Of a stretch of 64,000 bases of DNA, positions 23,903-32,753 are shown piece after piece (within the stretch, counting starts at the first letter, position 1; each line of letters begins with the position of its first letter). Source of the stretch: VAZQ01 sp036557665. Lineage in GTDB: Bacteria; Pseudomonadota; Alphaproteobacteria; Rhizobiales; Xanthobacteraceae. The stretch covers positions 1-64,000 of the forward strand of contig DATBHG010000009.1 of the NCBI GenBank assembly GCA_036557665.1, given 5' to 3'. The translations under genes and the position numbers were made by a program. The notes under the pieces are model-generated. The model made no database searches. It worked only from the letters and a program-made list of their open reading frames with translations, and had not been told where the DNA came from.

Positions 23903-25351
23903 TTACGCCGCCAGTTTCACATACTCGAAGTCGCCCGGCTTGTTGTCGATGCCCACGCGCGGCGGTGCAATCCAGCCGGCAAATTGAGCGGGCGCATAGA
24001 CGGGCTTCATCAGTGACGCGATGAACTCGCCGTCGGCGGTGGAGGGCATCCATTTGTCTTTTTCGCGCTGCCAAGCCGGCGCGTCGAGGAGATCGCCCGC
24101 AGGCGAGGCATGCACGTCCTTGAACTCGCCGATGGCGCGGTTGAAGGCGACATGCGGCAGCATGAGCCTGAAGGGCACACCGGTGCGCTCGATGATCTTG
24201 TTCCAGCGATCGAGCCCGCGCTGGCAGTCGGCCGTGTAGTCATCGCGCAGACGCATGTTGATAGCGGTGAGCGCGGGCTCATCCACCCGCTTGATCTCGC
24301 CATCCACGAATTTGAGCACCGGATAGGTCGAGTGCTCGAGCCGGTGGTCGTCCTCGATCTTGGTCTCCTGGAAACGGCCCTTGAGGCTGGCGTTGAATGC
24401 GTTCGCGGCGTTGGTCGAAACCTCGGAGCCGAACAGATCGAGCGAGAGCGAATAGTGCAGGTTGAGCTTCTTCTGCATGGTCGGCAGATCGATCACACCG
24501 AGCGCGCGAACCTTCGCGATCTCGGCAGGATCATCGATCCCTGCCTCCTTCATCGCCTCGCACGTGCGCTGCAGGATACGGCCAACCCCCGTCTCGCCGA
24601 CGAACATGTGATGGGCTTCCTCCGTGAGCATGAAACGGCAGGTGCGCGAGAGCGGATCGAAGCCGGACTGCGCCAGGCTCTCGAGCTGCATCTTCCCGTC
24701 GCGATCGGTGAAGAACGTGAACATGAAGAAGGAGAGCCAATCCGGGGTGGCCTCGTTGAACGCGCCGAGCATGCGCGGCTTGTCCGGGCTGCCGGAACGC
24801 CGCTGCAGCAACTCCTGCGCCTCCTCGCGCCCGTCGCGTCCGAAATATTTTTGCAGGATGTAGACCATGGCCCAGAGGTGGCGGCCTTCCTCGACGTTCA
24901 CCTGGAACACGTTGCGCATGTCGTACAGCGATGGGGCGGTCTTGCCGAGATGGCGCTGCTGCTCCACCGATGCGGGCTCGGTATCGCCCTGGATGACCAC
25001 CAGCCGGCGCAGCATGGCGCGGTATTCGCCCGGCACCTCCTGCCAAGCCGGCTCACCGAGGTGATGCCCGAACGGGATCTTGCGGCCCTCCTCTTGCGGC
25101 GCGAGCAGGATGCCCCAGCGGTAATCCGGCATCTTCACGTAATCGAATTTTGCCCAGCCCTTCGGGTCGACCGACACCGCCGTGCGCAGATATACCAGCG
25201 CCTGCTGGAAGCCCTCGGGGCCCATCGTCTGCCACCAGTCGAGATAACCGGGATGCCAGTGCTCGAGCGCGCGCAGCACGGTGCGATCTTCGGTCAAGCC
25301 CACATTGTTGGGGATCTTCGTGCTGTAATCGACATTGATGATATCGGCCAT
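23903..25351 (-). CDS. boxB: Benzoyl-CoA 2,3-epoxidase, oxygenase component BoxB
   Basis: 482 residues, the full family length. BoxB is a diiron enzyme that epoxidises benzoyl-CoA with O2 and electrons from BoxA. The N-terminus NVDYSTKIPNNVGLTEDRTV, the segment LEHWHPGYLDWWQTMGPEG and two E-x2-H iron motifs (VEEGRHLW and LTEEAHHMF) identify it. It lies 9 bp downstream of boxC, followed on the minus strand by no further box gene. The reductase BoxA is absent from the window. Presumably controlled by the boxR gene at the head of the operon. Confidence 0.97.
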   Translation of the reverse strand: MADIINVDYSTKIPNNVGLTEDRTVLRALEHWHPGYLDWWQTMGPEGFQQALVYLRTAVSVDPKGWAKFDYVKMPDYRWGILLAPQEEGRKIPFGHHLGEPAWQEVPGEYRAMLRRLVVIQGDTEPASVEQQRHLGKTAPSLYDMRNVFQVNVEEGRHLWAMVYILQKYFGRDGREEAQELLQRRSGSPDKPRMLGAFNEATPDWLSFFMFTFFTDRDGKMQLESLAQSGFDPLSRTCRFMLTEEAHHMFVGETGVGRILQRTCEAMKEAGIDDPAEIAKVRALGVIDLPTMQKKLNLHYSLSLDLFGSEVSTNAANAFNASLKGRFQETKIEDDHRLEHSTYPVLKFVDGEIKRVDEPALTAINMRLRDDYTADCQRGLDRWNKIIERTGVPFRLMLPHVAFNRAIGEFKDVHASPAGDLLDAPAWQREKDKWMPSTADGEFIASLMKPVYAPAQFAGWIAPPRVGIDNKPGDFEYVKLAA

Positions 25352-25360
25352 GACTTTTCC

Positions 25361-27049
25361 TCACACTCTTGTCGTATCGAAGGCCGGCTTCTGGCCGGTG
25401 CCGTAGCGTCGCAGCGCGCCGTCAGAGCCGACCGCATTGGGCCGCTGGAAAATCCAGTTTTGCCAGGCGGTCAGGCGCGCGAAGATTTTCGATTCCATTG
25501 TCTCGGGCCCGGCGAATCTGAGATTGGCCTCGAGGCCGGTCAGCGCGTCGGGAGAGAAGCTCGCGCGCTCCTCCAGGAACACGCGGATCTCGTCCTCCCA
25601 GTCGATCTCATCCAGTGCAGCGGTGACGAGGCCCAGCCGCTCGGCCTGCGCGGCATCGATCATGTCGCCGATCCTTTGCTTCGCGGCATCGGCATCGGCG
25701 GGACTGGCAAGGAACCGGCTCTGCAGGCGAGAGAGCCCGTTCGCCATGGGATAGGCGCCAAAGCTCACCTCCCCGAGCGCAACTGCTGCTGCGGGGCGGT
25801 TGTCGCCCTCGCGACTGCCGATGAGCATGTAGGAGCGGTCGGCCGCGAAGACCAATTCTGCAAGAGTGCCGGCAAAGCACGAGCCCGGCTCGACCAGGGC
25901 GACCAGCGAGCGCGAGGTGAGATCGACGCGCTTGAGCACCCGCTTCCACAAGCTGCGGACCTCGCGCGCGAGCCAATGTTGCGCGTTGGTGTCGAGGAAC
26001 CGATCGTAGGTCAGCACCTGCGCCGGATCTCCCGACGACGTGAACACGATGGCTGCGACATCATGCTCGTTCGCGCGGATGTCCAGAATGGCATCGTCAA
26101 GCTCGCGTGCAAGTCGCAGCGGCCAGAACTCCGGTCCGAGCTCCACCATCGCGTCCGCGCCGGCGGGCACAGCCGCATCCGGGCCGCGCAGGTTGATGGT
26201 CGCAAGCCGCTGTGCTCGCTGGAATTCCACGGTAAGCGTGCTGAATTCGACGGCATTCTCCGAGCGCTCGCGCCGGAGCGGCTCGAGCACAATTCCTCTG
26301 GCATCGCTCGGACGACGTGAGCGCGCGGCAAACTGCTTCGCCCGCTCGCCGACGGCCTGTTCCAGCTTCGAGCCCGAAACCACCTCGTCCACCAGGCGCC
26401 ATTCCACCGCGCGCTTGCCTTTGACGCCCTCCTCGGTCGTGCAGAAGACGTCGGCACGGTCGCGCCGAACCTTGCGTTTGTCGGTGACGCGGGTGAGCCC
26501 GCCAGTGCCGGGAAGCACGGCAAGCAGCGGCAGCTCCGGCAGCGATACCGCAGTCGAGCCGTCGTCGATCAACATGATGTGGTCGGCGGCGAGCGCGAGC
26601 TCGTAGCCGCCGCCGGCGGCGGTGCCGTTGATCACGCAGATGGTGGCGAGCCCGGAGGTCTCGCTCGCCTCCTCGATGCCATTTCTCGTTTCGTTGGTGA
26701 ACTTGCAGAAGTTGACCTTGTGCGCGTGGGTCGCTCCCGCGAGCATGCGGATATTGGCGCCCGCGCAGAATACCCGCGGCTTGCCCGAGCGCAGCAGAAC
26801 GACCTTGACCGAGGGATGCTCGAACCGCAGCCGCTCGAGCGCGTCGGCGAGCTCGATGTCAACGCCGAGATCGTACGAGTTGAGCTTGAGCTCGTAGCCT
26901 TCGAACAACGTTGCCTTCTCGTCCACGTCCATCAGCAACGTGGCAACATCGCCGTCGATCTTCAGCTTCCAGTGCCGGTATCTCGCCGGCTCGGTCTGGA
27001 AATCGATGCGTGTCTTGCCGTTGCTCAAGTTGCGCGCTGCATCGACCAT
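25361..27049 (-). CDS. boxC: 2,3-epoxybenzoyl-CoA dihydrolase BoxC
   Basis: 562 residues. BoxC is a double crotonase-fold enzyme that hydrolytically opens epoxybenzoyl-CoA to 3,4-didehydroadipyl-CoA semialdehyde and formate. The N-terminus IDFQTEPARYRHWKLKIDG, the oxyanion-hole region VFCAGANIRMLAGATHAHK and NGTAAGGGYELALAADHI with LPELPLLAVLPGTGGLTRV are characteristic. It sits between the hydrolase gene (12 bp upstream) and boxB (9 bp downstream), so the operon order is boxR-hydrolase-boxC-boxB. Confidence 0.97.
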   Translation of the reverse strand: MVDAARNLSNGKTRIDFQTEPARYRHWKLKIDGDVATLLMDVDEKATLFEGYELKLNSYDLGVDIELADALERLRFEHPSVKVVLLRSGKPRVFCAGANIRMLAGATHAHKVNFCKFTNETRNGIEEASETSGLATICVINGTAAGGGYELALAADHIMLIDDGSTAVSLPELPLLAVLPGTGGLTRVTDKRKVRRDRADVFCTTEEGVKGKRAVEWRLVDEVVSGSKLEQAVGERAKQFAARSRRPSDARGIVLEPLRRERSENAVEFSTLTVEFQRAQRLATINLRGPDAAVPAGADAMVELGPEFWPLRLARELDDAILDIRANEHDVAAIVFTSSGDPAQVLTYDRFLDTNAQHWLAREVRSLWKRVLKRVDLTSRSLVALVEPGSCFAGTLAELVFAADRSYMLIGSREGDNRPAAAVALGEVSFGAYPMANGLSRLQSRFLASPADADAAKQRIGDMIDAAQAERLGLVTAALDEIDWEDEIRVFLEERASFSPDALTGLEANLRFAGPETMESKIFARLTAWQNWIFQRPNAVGSDGALRRYGTGQKPAFDTTRV

Positions 27050-27061
27050 GTGATCCTCGCT

Positions 27062-27898
27062 TCAGCTCACGACTGATCGGGCTGGTTCCTCGAACACAAT
27101 GCCTTCCCGGTGATCGCGCAGAAGCCGATTGCAGAAGTCGGCAACTGCGCGCAGGGTCCGCTCCGGTCTCTCGCGGTGCGGGGCGTGGCGCGTTCTGGGG
27201 AGAAGCACGACCTCGACCGGGCAGTAACACTCGTGTTGTGCCACCTCTATCTGGCGCACCGTGCCGAATTGGTCGTATTCGCCCTGCACGATCAGAATCG
27301 GCACGCGGATGTGGGCAAGCTCCTCGGTGAGGTCGAGCTTGCGGAACTCGGGGTGCAGCCAGGGATCGCACCAGTTGTGGAACGCGTTGTCGGCATCGGC
27401 ATGGATGCGGGCAAGCTTCGTGCGCAAGCTTCCTTGCTCGAATGCGGCCTTGGCGCGGGCGATCTCGGCCAAGCCCATGTCCTCGGTGACGAAGTGCGGA
27501 GCGACCAGGACCAGACCCCGCACACGATGATCCTGGATGCTGCCTGCATAGATCGCGGCGATGGAGGCGCCGTCGCTGTGGCCGAGAAGCAGTCCGCGGC
27601 GGAAACCGATTGCATCGAGCACACGCGGGAGCACGCGGCGCGCCTCGTCGTGCATGAAAGTGACTGGACGCGGCAGCGTGGAGGGTGAAGAGCGGCCATA
27701 GCCTGCGCGCGAGTAGGAAAAGATGCCCGCGCCTGTTGCCGCTGCAAGGTCCTGCGCAAAGCTGCCCCACACGTCCATCGAGCCGAGCCCTTCGTGCAGC
27801 AGCACAATGGTCGGCGCCGCGTGCGGACGTGGTCCGTCGAAGCGGTATTCGAGCCGCATCTCACCGAGATCGAGAAAACCCCGGTCCTCGAGTGTCAT
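27062..27898 (-). CDS. Alpha/beta-fold hydrolase of the box operon
   Basis: 278 residues. The fold is recognised from IVLLHEGLGSMDVWG (oxyanion HG-type motif HEGLG), the nucleophile elbow LLGHSDGASIA with its Ser, the acid in VQGEYDQFG and the catalytic His in TRHAPHRERP. Hydrolases of this kind accompany box clusters; a lactone or thioester hydrolase role is likely but the substrate is not known. The start ATG overlaps the boxR stop as ATGA, so the frame's longer open stretch upstream is the boxR overlap and not part of the gene. Confidence 0.88.
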   Translation of the reverse strand: MTLEDRGFLDLGEMRLEYRFDGPRPHAAPTIVLLHEGLGSMDVWGSFAQDLAAATGAGIFSYSRAGYGRSSPSTLPRPVTFMHDEARRVLPRVLDAIGFRRGLLLGHSDGASIAAIYAGSIQDHRVRGLVLVAPHFVTEDMGLAEIARAKAAFEQGSLRTKLARIHADADNAFHNWCDPWLHPEFRKLDLTEELAHIRVPILIVQGEYDQFGTVRQIEVAQHECYCPVEVVLLPRTRHAPHRERPERTLRAVADFCNRLLRDHREGIVFEEPARSVVS

Positions 27899-28815
27899 TG
27901 CACGGTCCAACGCTGGACGAGCTCGAGCAGTTTCGCACCGCTCTGCTCGATCGTGTCGCCCGAGGTATCGAGCGTCGCCTCTGCGCGGGCGTAATCGGCC
28001 TCGCGCGCGTCCAAGATGGCGACCAGATCCGCCATCGCCTCCCGATTGTGCGCCATCGGACGAAAGTCGCCTTGGCCCAGCACACGCGCCATGTGCTCCT
28101 GCGGCCGCGCCTTGATCCACACGGTGTGCGTGCGGCGAAGAAGGTACCCGAATGTTTCCGCATCCGAAACGATCCCTCCGGCCGCCGCGATCACCGCCGC
28201 CTCATGTTGCGCAACGACGCGATCGAGACAGGCCCGCTCGTAGCGGCGGAAGGTTGCCACCCCCGCCATCTCGATGAGATCGGAAATGCTGGTGCCACAG
28301 GTCTGCTCGATCAGACGGTCGAGCTCGATGAATGGAAACCCGCGTGCGTCGGCCAAGCCCCGGCCCAGAGTTGATTTCCCGGCGCCGCGAAGCCCGATCA
28401 GTGCGATGCGCCGGGCTCGATCGGTCGTCGTCCCCTCCCCTGCGCGACCCTCGATCAGCTCGGCAAGCGCGGCCAGCTCGCTCGCCGGGGCGCGCCCGAG
28501 CACGTCAAGAATGCGTATGAGCGCAGCGGGGCGGCCATTCGCGCGGGGCAACAGGTCGATGACGGGGAGATCGAGTGCGTGCGCAATCGCGGTGAGCATG
28601 ATCACGGAAGGATTGCCGCGTCCGGCCTCGATCTGGGCCAGATAGCGCTCCGACGCGCCGGAAGCGTGCGCCAGCTGCCGCCGCGTCATGCCGCGCTTGG
28701 CGCGGGAGAGCCGGACCAGGCGTCCGACCTCGGCCGCCACAGCTTCGGGGGGTGCAATTTCAAGCCTTGGCGCAGGATGTGGCTTGAGCTCGGACATGTC
28801 TAACGGCGCAATCAT
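27895..28815 (-). CDS. boxR: BoxR/BzdR-type regulator: XRE helix-turn-helix fused to shikimate-kinase-like domain
   Basis: 306 residues from the start chosen. The N-terminal XRE DNA-binding domain spans about residues 25-90 (VRLSRAKRGMTRRQLAHASG, then ERYLAQIEAGRGNPS). A linker is followed by a shikimate-kinase-like domain with the P-loop LRGAGKSTLG, FIELDRLIEQ and AAGGIVSDAETF. BzdR and BoxR of Azoarcus have this architecture and repress benzoate genes until benzoyl-CoA binds the kinase-like domain. First gene of the operon. ATG codons at 28815 and 28799 and a TTG at 28839 are all in frame and none has a strong ribosome site. A TGCA-bounded palindrome lies just upstream. Confidence 0.92.
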   Translation of the reverse strand: MIAPLDMSELKPHPAPRLEIAPPEAVAAEVGRLVRLSRAKRGMTRRQLAHASGASERYLAQIEAGRGNPSVIMLTAIAHALDLPVIDLLPRANGRPAALIRILDVLGRAPASELAALAELIEGRAGEGTTTDRARRIALIGLRGAGKSTLGRGLADARGFPFIELDRLIEQTCGTSISDLIEMAGVATFRRYERACLDRVVAQHEAAVIAAAGGIVSDAETFGYLLRRTHTVWIKARPQEHMARVLGQGDFRPMAHNREAMADLVAILDAREADYARAEATLDTSGDTIEQSGAKLLELVQRWTVQ

Positions 28816-28859
28816 CGTAGTTTTGACCGCTTGCAACAAAATTCGCGGCGGCTGCTGCG

Positions 28860-28887
28860 TGCACTATAATTCATGTGATATAATGCA
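28860..28887. promoter_or_regulatory. Candidate BoxR operator
   Basis: TGCACTATAA, 8 nt, ATATAATGCA: an imperfect palindrome (8 of 10 positions pair) bounded by TGCA, in AT-rich DNA 45-72 bp before the boxR start. BzdR/BoxR operators, as I recall them, are built from TGCA elements; the match is by eye. A further TGCA is at 28832. Autoregulation of boxR and the box operon is inferred. Confidence 0.55.
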
Positions 28888-28952
28888 TATCAACGGGATG
28901 TCAATCCGCCCCATTTCGTGAGCGGCAAGACTGCGCGCGCCGCCTGCCCGGG

Positions 28953-30158
28953 CTACGAATGCAGAATCTGGTGGGCCGCCGAGGGCTGATTGCGACGGTT
29001 GTGTCGTTCGGCTGGCGCCTTGCCGTCGTGCTTGGCCTTGTGCACCAGGGCGACGCTGTCCTGCAGCTTGCGTTTGAGCGTGCGGCCCAGCCGCGCCTCC
29101 AGCAGCGCCAGCACTGCCGCCTCCTCAGGGCTCAGCCTCGGAAGATCGTGGCGAGGCTCATCCTCGACACCGGGCTTGATCTCCAGCAGCAATTCGCCCT
29201 CGGCATAGGCCTGCAGGATCTCCGGGTGCACATAGCACTTCCGGCAGATCGCAGCAGTATTCCCCAGGCGGGCCGCCACGCGCTCGATGGCGCTTTTCAC
29301 ATTCTTTTTGAACGCTGCCTTATTGTCGAACGTCTGTAATTCCTGGAGCGCAATCGCGGCCAGCACGGTTCCTTGCCAGGTGCGGAAATCCTTGGCGGTA
29401 ATGTCATGTCGGGCGATCTCCTTGAGGTAGACGTTGACGTCCGACGAAGTCACACCGCGCAGCACTCCCTCTTCATCGAGGTATTGGAACAGCTCCTGCC
29501 CCGGCAGATCCTGGCAGGCCCGCACGATCCTGGCGACTCGCCGATCGCTGACCCGCAATCGCCATGTCTTGCCGCTCTTTCCCTTGAAATGGAATTTCAG
29601 CTGAGTCCCATTCACCTCGACGTGGTCGTTGTGCAGGGTCGTCAATCCATAGCTCTTGTTTTCCCTGGCGTAGCTGCCGCTTCCTACCCGGATGAGCGTC
29701 CTCTCCAACAGATGCACGATGGTGGCGAGCACCTTTTCGCGCGGAAGGCCCTTGCAGGCCATATGCTCGGCAACGGCTCGACGAATGCCGGGCAAGCTCT
29801 TTGCAAATTCCATCAGGTGCTCGTACTTCGTGCTCTCGCGCACTTCGCGAAAGGCAGCATGGTAACGGTATTGTTTTCGCCCGCGGAGATCGCGTCCCGT
29901 TGCCTGCAGATGTCCGTTCGCCTCGAGGCAGATCCACACGTCCGTCCAGGCGGGAGGAATCGCAAGCTTGCGCATACGTTCGAGCGTCTCCTCGTCGCCG
30001 ACCTTGGTGCCCTGCGACGTAATGTAGGAGAAACCTTTTCCAGCTCTTTTTCTGCGAATGCCAGGGTCCTCGTCGCTCACATAAGTGAGGCCCGCGCCTT
30101 CGGCCGCATCCTGCGGATCGGGGATGCTGATGCTGGCAAGCGCGGAATGCGGGGCCAT
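28953..30158 (-). CDS. DNA topoisomerase IB (eukaryotic/poxvirus type)
   Basis: 401 residues. Relaxes supercoils through a 3'-phosphotyrosyl intermediate, without ATP. Visible: GLTYVSDEDPGIRRKRAGKG at the start of the N-terminal domain, IPPAWTDVWICLEANGHLQA, TTLHNDHVEVNG, the catalytic Arg region KDFRTWQGTVLAA and the active-site tyrosine in ICRKCYVHPEIL. The start giving MAPHSALASISIPD is chosen over in-frame upstream starts. In Hyphomicrobiales this type of topoisomerase is a frequent accessory gene. It lies behind the box operon and transcribes in the same direction, but the 114-bp gap with the BoxR operator suggests independent control. Confidence 0.95.
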   Translation of the reverse strand: MAPHSALASISIPDPQDAAEGAGLTYVSDEDPGIRRKRAGKGFSYITSQGTKVGDEETLERMRKLAIPPAWTDVWICLEANGHLQATGRDLRGRKQYRYHAAFREVRESTKYEHLMEFAKSLPGIRRAVAEHMACKGLPREKVLATIVHLLERTLIRVGSGSYARENKSYGLTTLHNDHVEVNGTQLKFHFKGKSGKTWRLRVSDRRVARIVRACQDLPGQELFQYLDEEGVLRGVTSSDVNVYLKEIARHDITAKDFRTWQGTVLAAIALQELQTFDNKAAFKKNVKSAIERVAARLGNTAAICRKCYVHPEILQAYAEGELLLEIKPGVEDEPRHDLPRLSPEEAAVLALLEARLGRTLKRKLQDSVALVHKAKHDGKAPAERHNRRNQPSAAHQILHS

Positions 30159-30539
30159 GAAAGATGTCGCCTCTCGCAAGCCAATTGCGCAAGAGGCTGC
30201 AAGTTCCAGAGCAACTGGTTGTATTGCCAAACAATACGAGCGTGACATGCGGTGCACCGAGCGATGCCAGCAGCGCTCAGCCGGTGCTCGTCGTTGCCGT
30301 CGCGCCTACGCCGAGAAGCCGCGACGAAGGTCGCAGGAACCCCGCGCGTAGGGCAACGTTACGATAAGCTGAGCTCTGCCGCATGCGCATCTCGAGCGCA
30401 CCGGCCGCATCTGAGGGAGGCCACTGCGCAATCTGGCAGCTGCTTGATCTACATCAATAAGTCTGGTTAAGGCATCAGGCTGCCCGGAGCGTAACCTTGC
30501 GCGCCGCCCCGTACAAACACCAACAAGGGAATGCCCGAA

Positions 30540-31787
30540 ATGAACTTCCATCTTACGCGACGCCGCGTCTTGCAGGCGGGCGCAGCACTTGGGACCTCGG
30601 CCGTCTGCTCGCCTTCCATCCTTGCCTACGCTCAGGGCGAGACGCCCATCAAGATTGGAATGCATGATCCGTTGACCGGGACCTATGCAGCCGAGGGGGA
30701 GAGCGAGGTCCGCGGCGCCAGAATGGCGCTGGCAGAGATCAATGCAAAGGGCGGAGTGCTCGGCCGCAAGCTCGACTTGGTGGTCGAGGACGACAATGCC
30801 AATGCCGGCCTGGCGGCCCAGAAAGCGCACAAGCTCATCGAGCAGGACAAGGTGTCATTGCTGATGGGCGCCGTTTCCTCCGCGACAGCCCTCTCGGTCA
30901 ACCAGGTCGCTCATGACAAAGGCGTGGTCTACATGGTGACCGGCGGGCACACCGACCCTGTCACCGGCAGCCAGTGCCATTGGACCACATTCCGGATCTG
31001 TACGACCACCTACATGCTCGCTGCTGGTTTGGCCGACACGCTCTTCAAAAAGTTCGGCGGAAAGTGGTACTTCATCACACCCGACTACGCGTTCGGCCAT
31101 ACCCTGCAGGAAGCATACGCGACGCTGCTGAAGAAATTGGGCGGTACGGTGCTCGGCAACTCCCTGTCGCCGCTCGGAACGACCGACTTCACAGCCTATC
31201 TCATCAAGGCCCAGCAAGCGCATCCCAACGTATTGATCAATTTGTGCGACGGTCAAGACTTGGTGAACTCGATGAAGCAGGCTGCGCAGTTCGGGCTGAC
31301 CAAGCAATTTGCGATCGGAGGCGGCTTGAGCGAGCTTGAAGTGCTCGCGGCGCTGCCGAGCGAGGCGAAGGTAGGCTGGTGGACATTGGAATGGTGGTGG
31401 GACCAGCCGAGCACCCCTCACGTCAAGGACTGGGTTGCGGCCTATCAGAAAACCTACGGCGACAAGAGCTATCCCAGCGCCCGCACGTGGTTCGGCTATG
31501 CCGGCATGCATTCGCTCGCAATGGGGGTCGGCAAGGCGCAGTCGCTCGAGGCGGTCAAGGTCGCACGGGCGCTGGAAGGCATGGAGCTGCCTCCGGAGAT
31601 CAAGCTTCAACCAAATCATGTCTATTTCCGTCCGGGCGACCACCAATTGATGTCCAGCGAGTTCCCCGGCGAGATCATTCAGAACGGCACGTATCCGAAC
31701 CTCTTCAAGGTCGCGGACATCGTGGCAGGAGAAAAAATCGCGCTACCGGAAAGTCAAACCGGCTGTCACCTCGATTATCAGTCATAG
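30540..31787 (+). CDS. Branched-chain-type ABC transporter, substrate-binding protein (LivK-like)
   Basis: 415 residues. The N-terminus LTRRRVLQAGAALGTSA has a twin-arginine motif, and the signal probably ends near AYAQG. The mature part is a type I periplasmic binding protein: IKIGMHDPLTGTYAAEGESE, then GARMALAEINAKGGVLGRKL and VEDDNANAGLAAQKAHKLI. ATG codons at 30531 and 30540 are both in frame; the second is 9 nt from AAGGGA and is preferred. First gene of a complete five-gene importer. Related operons near box and hba genes import benzoate-type acids; here that is inferred from the adjacent box cluster. Divergent from topoisomerase IB; the 380-bp gap between them shows no other gene. Confidence 0.92.
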   Translation: MNFHLTRRRVLQAGAALGTSAVCSPSILAYAQGETPIKIGMHDPLTGTYAAEGESEVRGARMALAEINAKGGVLGRKLDLVVEDDNANAGLAAQKAHKLIEQDKVSLLMGAVSSATALSVNQVAHDKGVVYMVTGGHTDPVTGSQCHWTTFRICTTTYMLAAGLADTLFKKFGGKWYFITPDYAFGHTLQEAYATLLKKLGGTVLGNSLSPLGTTDFTAYLIKAQQAHPNVLINLCDGQDLVNSMKQAAQFGLTKQFAIGGGLSELEVLAALPSEAKVGWWTLEWWWDQPSTPHVKDWVAAYQKTYGDKSYPSARTWFGYAGMHSLAMGVGKAQSLEAVKVARALEGMELPPEIKLQPNHVYFRPGDHQLMSSEFPGEIIQNGTYPNLFKVADIVAGEKIALPESQTGCHLDYQS

Positions 31788-31883
31788 AGCTCCGACCCGG
31801 GAATCGCCTGCTGTTGCGTCGCTCACGGCCATGGTGAGCGGCGCAGCACGTTTTTCGAGATAATTGCGGGGCCAAGGCTGACG

Positions 31884-32753
31884 ATGCAGCTCCTGCTGTT
31901 CAACGCCTTCAACGGCCTGATCCAGGGCGTCTTCTACGCATTGATGGCGCTCGGTTTGGCACTCATTCTGAGTCTTAATTCGATAATCAACATGGCGCAT
32001 GGCGGCTTCCTGGTCATCGGGGCGTACCTCGCCTACACCCTCAATCCGTATTTGGGCTTCTGGGGCGCCCTGATCGTCGGGCCGGTTCTCGCCGGCGTCA
32101 TCGGGCTTGTCGTCGAACGCGGGCTGATCCGACCTCTCTACAAGCGCTCCGACCCGCTCTATAGTCTTCTTCTGACGTTCGGCTTGGCTCTCATCATCGA
32201 GGATTTGACCCGCACGATCTGGGGCGCGCAGGGACTGCCGCTTGAAGTTCCTGCGATCCTGAACTCACCCGCCAGCAGCCAATTCTTCTTTATCACAGGG
32301 TACCGGATCTTCGTGGTCGCGATCACGGCGGCTGCGGCGATCGGCCTTTATCTCCTGCTGCGCTATACGTTGCTCGGGATCCGGATCCGCGCGGGAACGC
32401 GCGACATTGAAACCACTTCGGCACTCGGCGTGAACATCTACCGGCTTCGCGCTCTGAATTTCGGATTTGGATGTTTCTTCGCGGGGCTGGCCGGGGTGCT
32501 GGCGTCTGGAATCCTGGGGCTGACCCCGCCAATGGGCAACAGCCTCATAATGCCGAGCTTTGTCGCAATCATTGTCGGCGGTGTAGGCAGCCTTTTCGGC
32601 GCGGTCCTGGGTGGGCTCATTATCGGTCTGGCTGCCGGGATCACCACCACCTACTATCCGGCAGCGAGCGAGGCGGTGATCTATCTCATGATGCTGATCG
32701 TATTGGTCGTGCGGCCGCGCGGGCTGCTCGGCGAGGAGGGGCTGTTCGAATGA
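31884..32753 (+). CDS. Branched-chain-type ABC transporter, permease LivH-like
   Basis: 289 residues, almost wholly hydrophobic with about eight membrane segments. Begins MQLLLFNAFNGLIQGVFYAL, the typical LivH start. Contains LSLNSIINMAHGGFLVIGAY, the RIRAGTRDIETTSALGVN cytoplasmic loop and the glycine-rich IIVGGVGSLFGAVLGGLI near the end. Its stop overlaps the LivM-like start as ATGA. Confidence 0.95.
   Translation: MQLLLFNAFNGLIQGVFYALMALGLALILSLNSIINMAHGGFLVIGAYLAYTLNPYLGFWGALIVGPVLAGVIGLVVERGLIRPLYKRSDPLYSLLLTFGLALIIEDLTRTIWGAQGLPLEVPAILNSPASSQFFFITGYRIFVVAITAAAAIGLYLLLRYTLLGIRIRAGTRDIETTSALGVNIYRLRALNFGFGCFFAGLAGVLASGILGLTPPMGNSLIMPSFVAIIVGGVGSLFGAVLGGLIIGLAAGITTTYYPAASEAVIYLMMLIVLVVRPRGLLGEEGLFE

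Noticed and set aside
24110..26320. A 736-codon plus-strand frame across boxB and boxC
   Set aside because: Shadow of two clearly recognised genes; its translation has shadow-like composition (His, Arg, Glu and Leu runs) and no domain.
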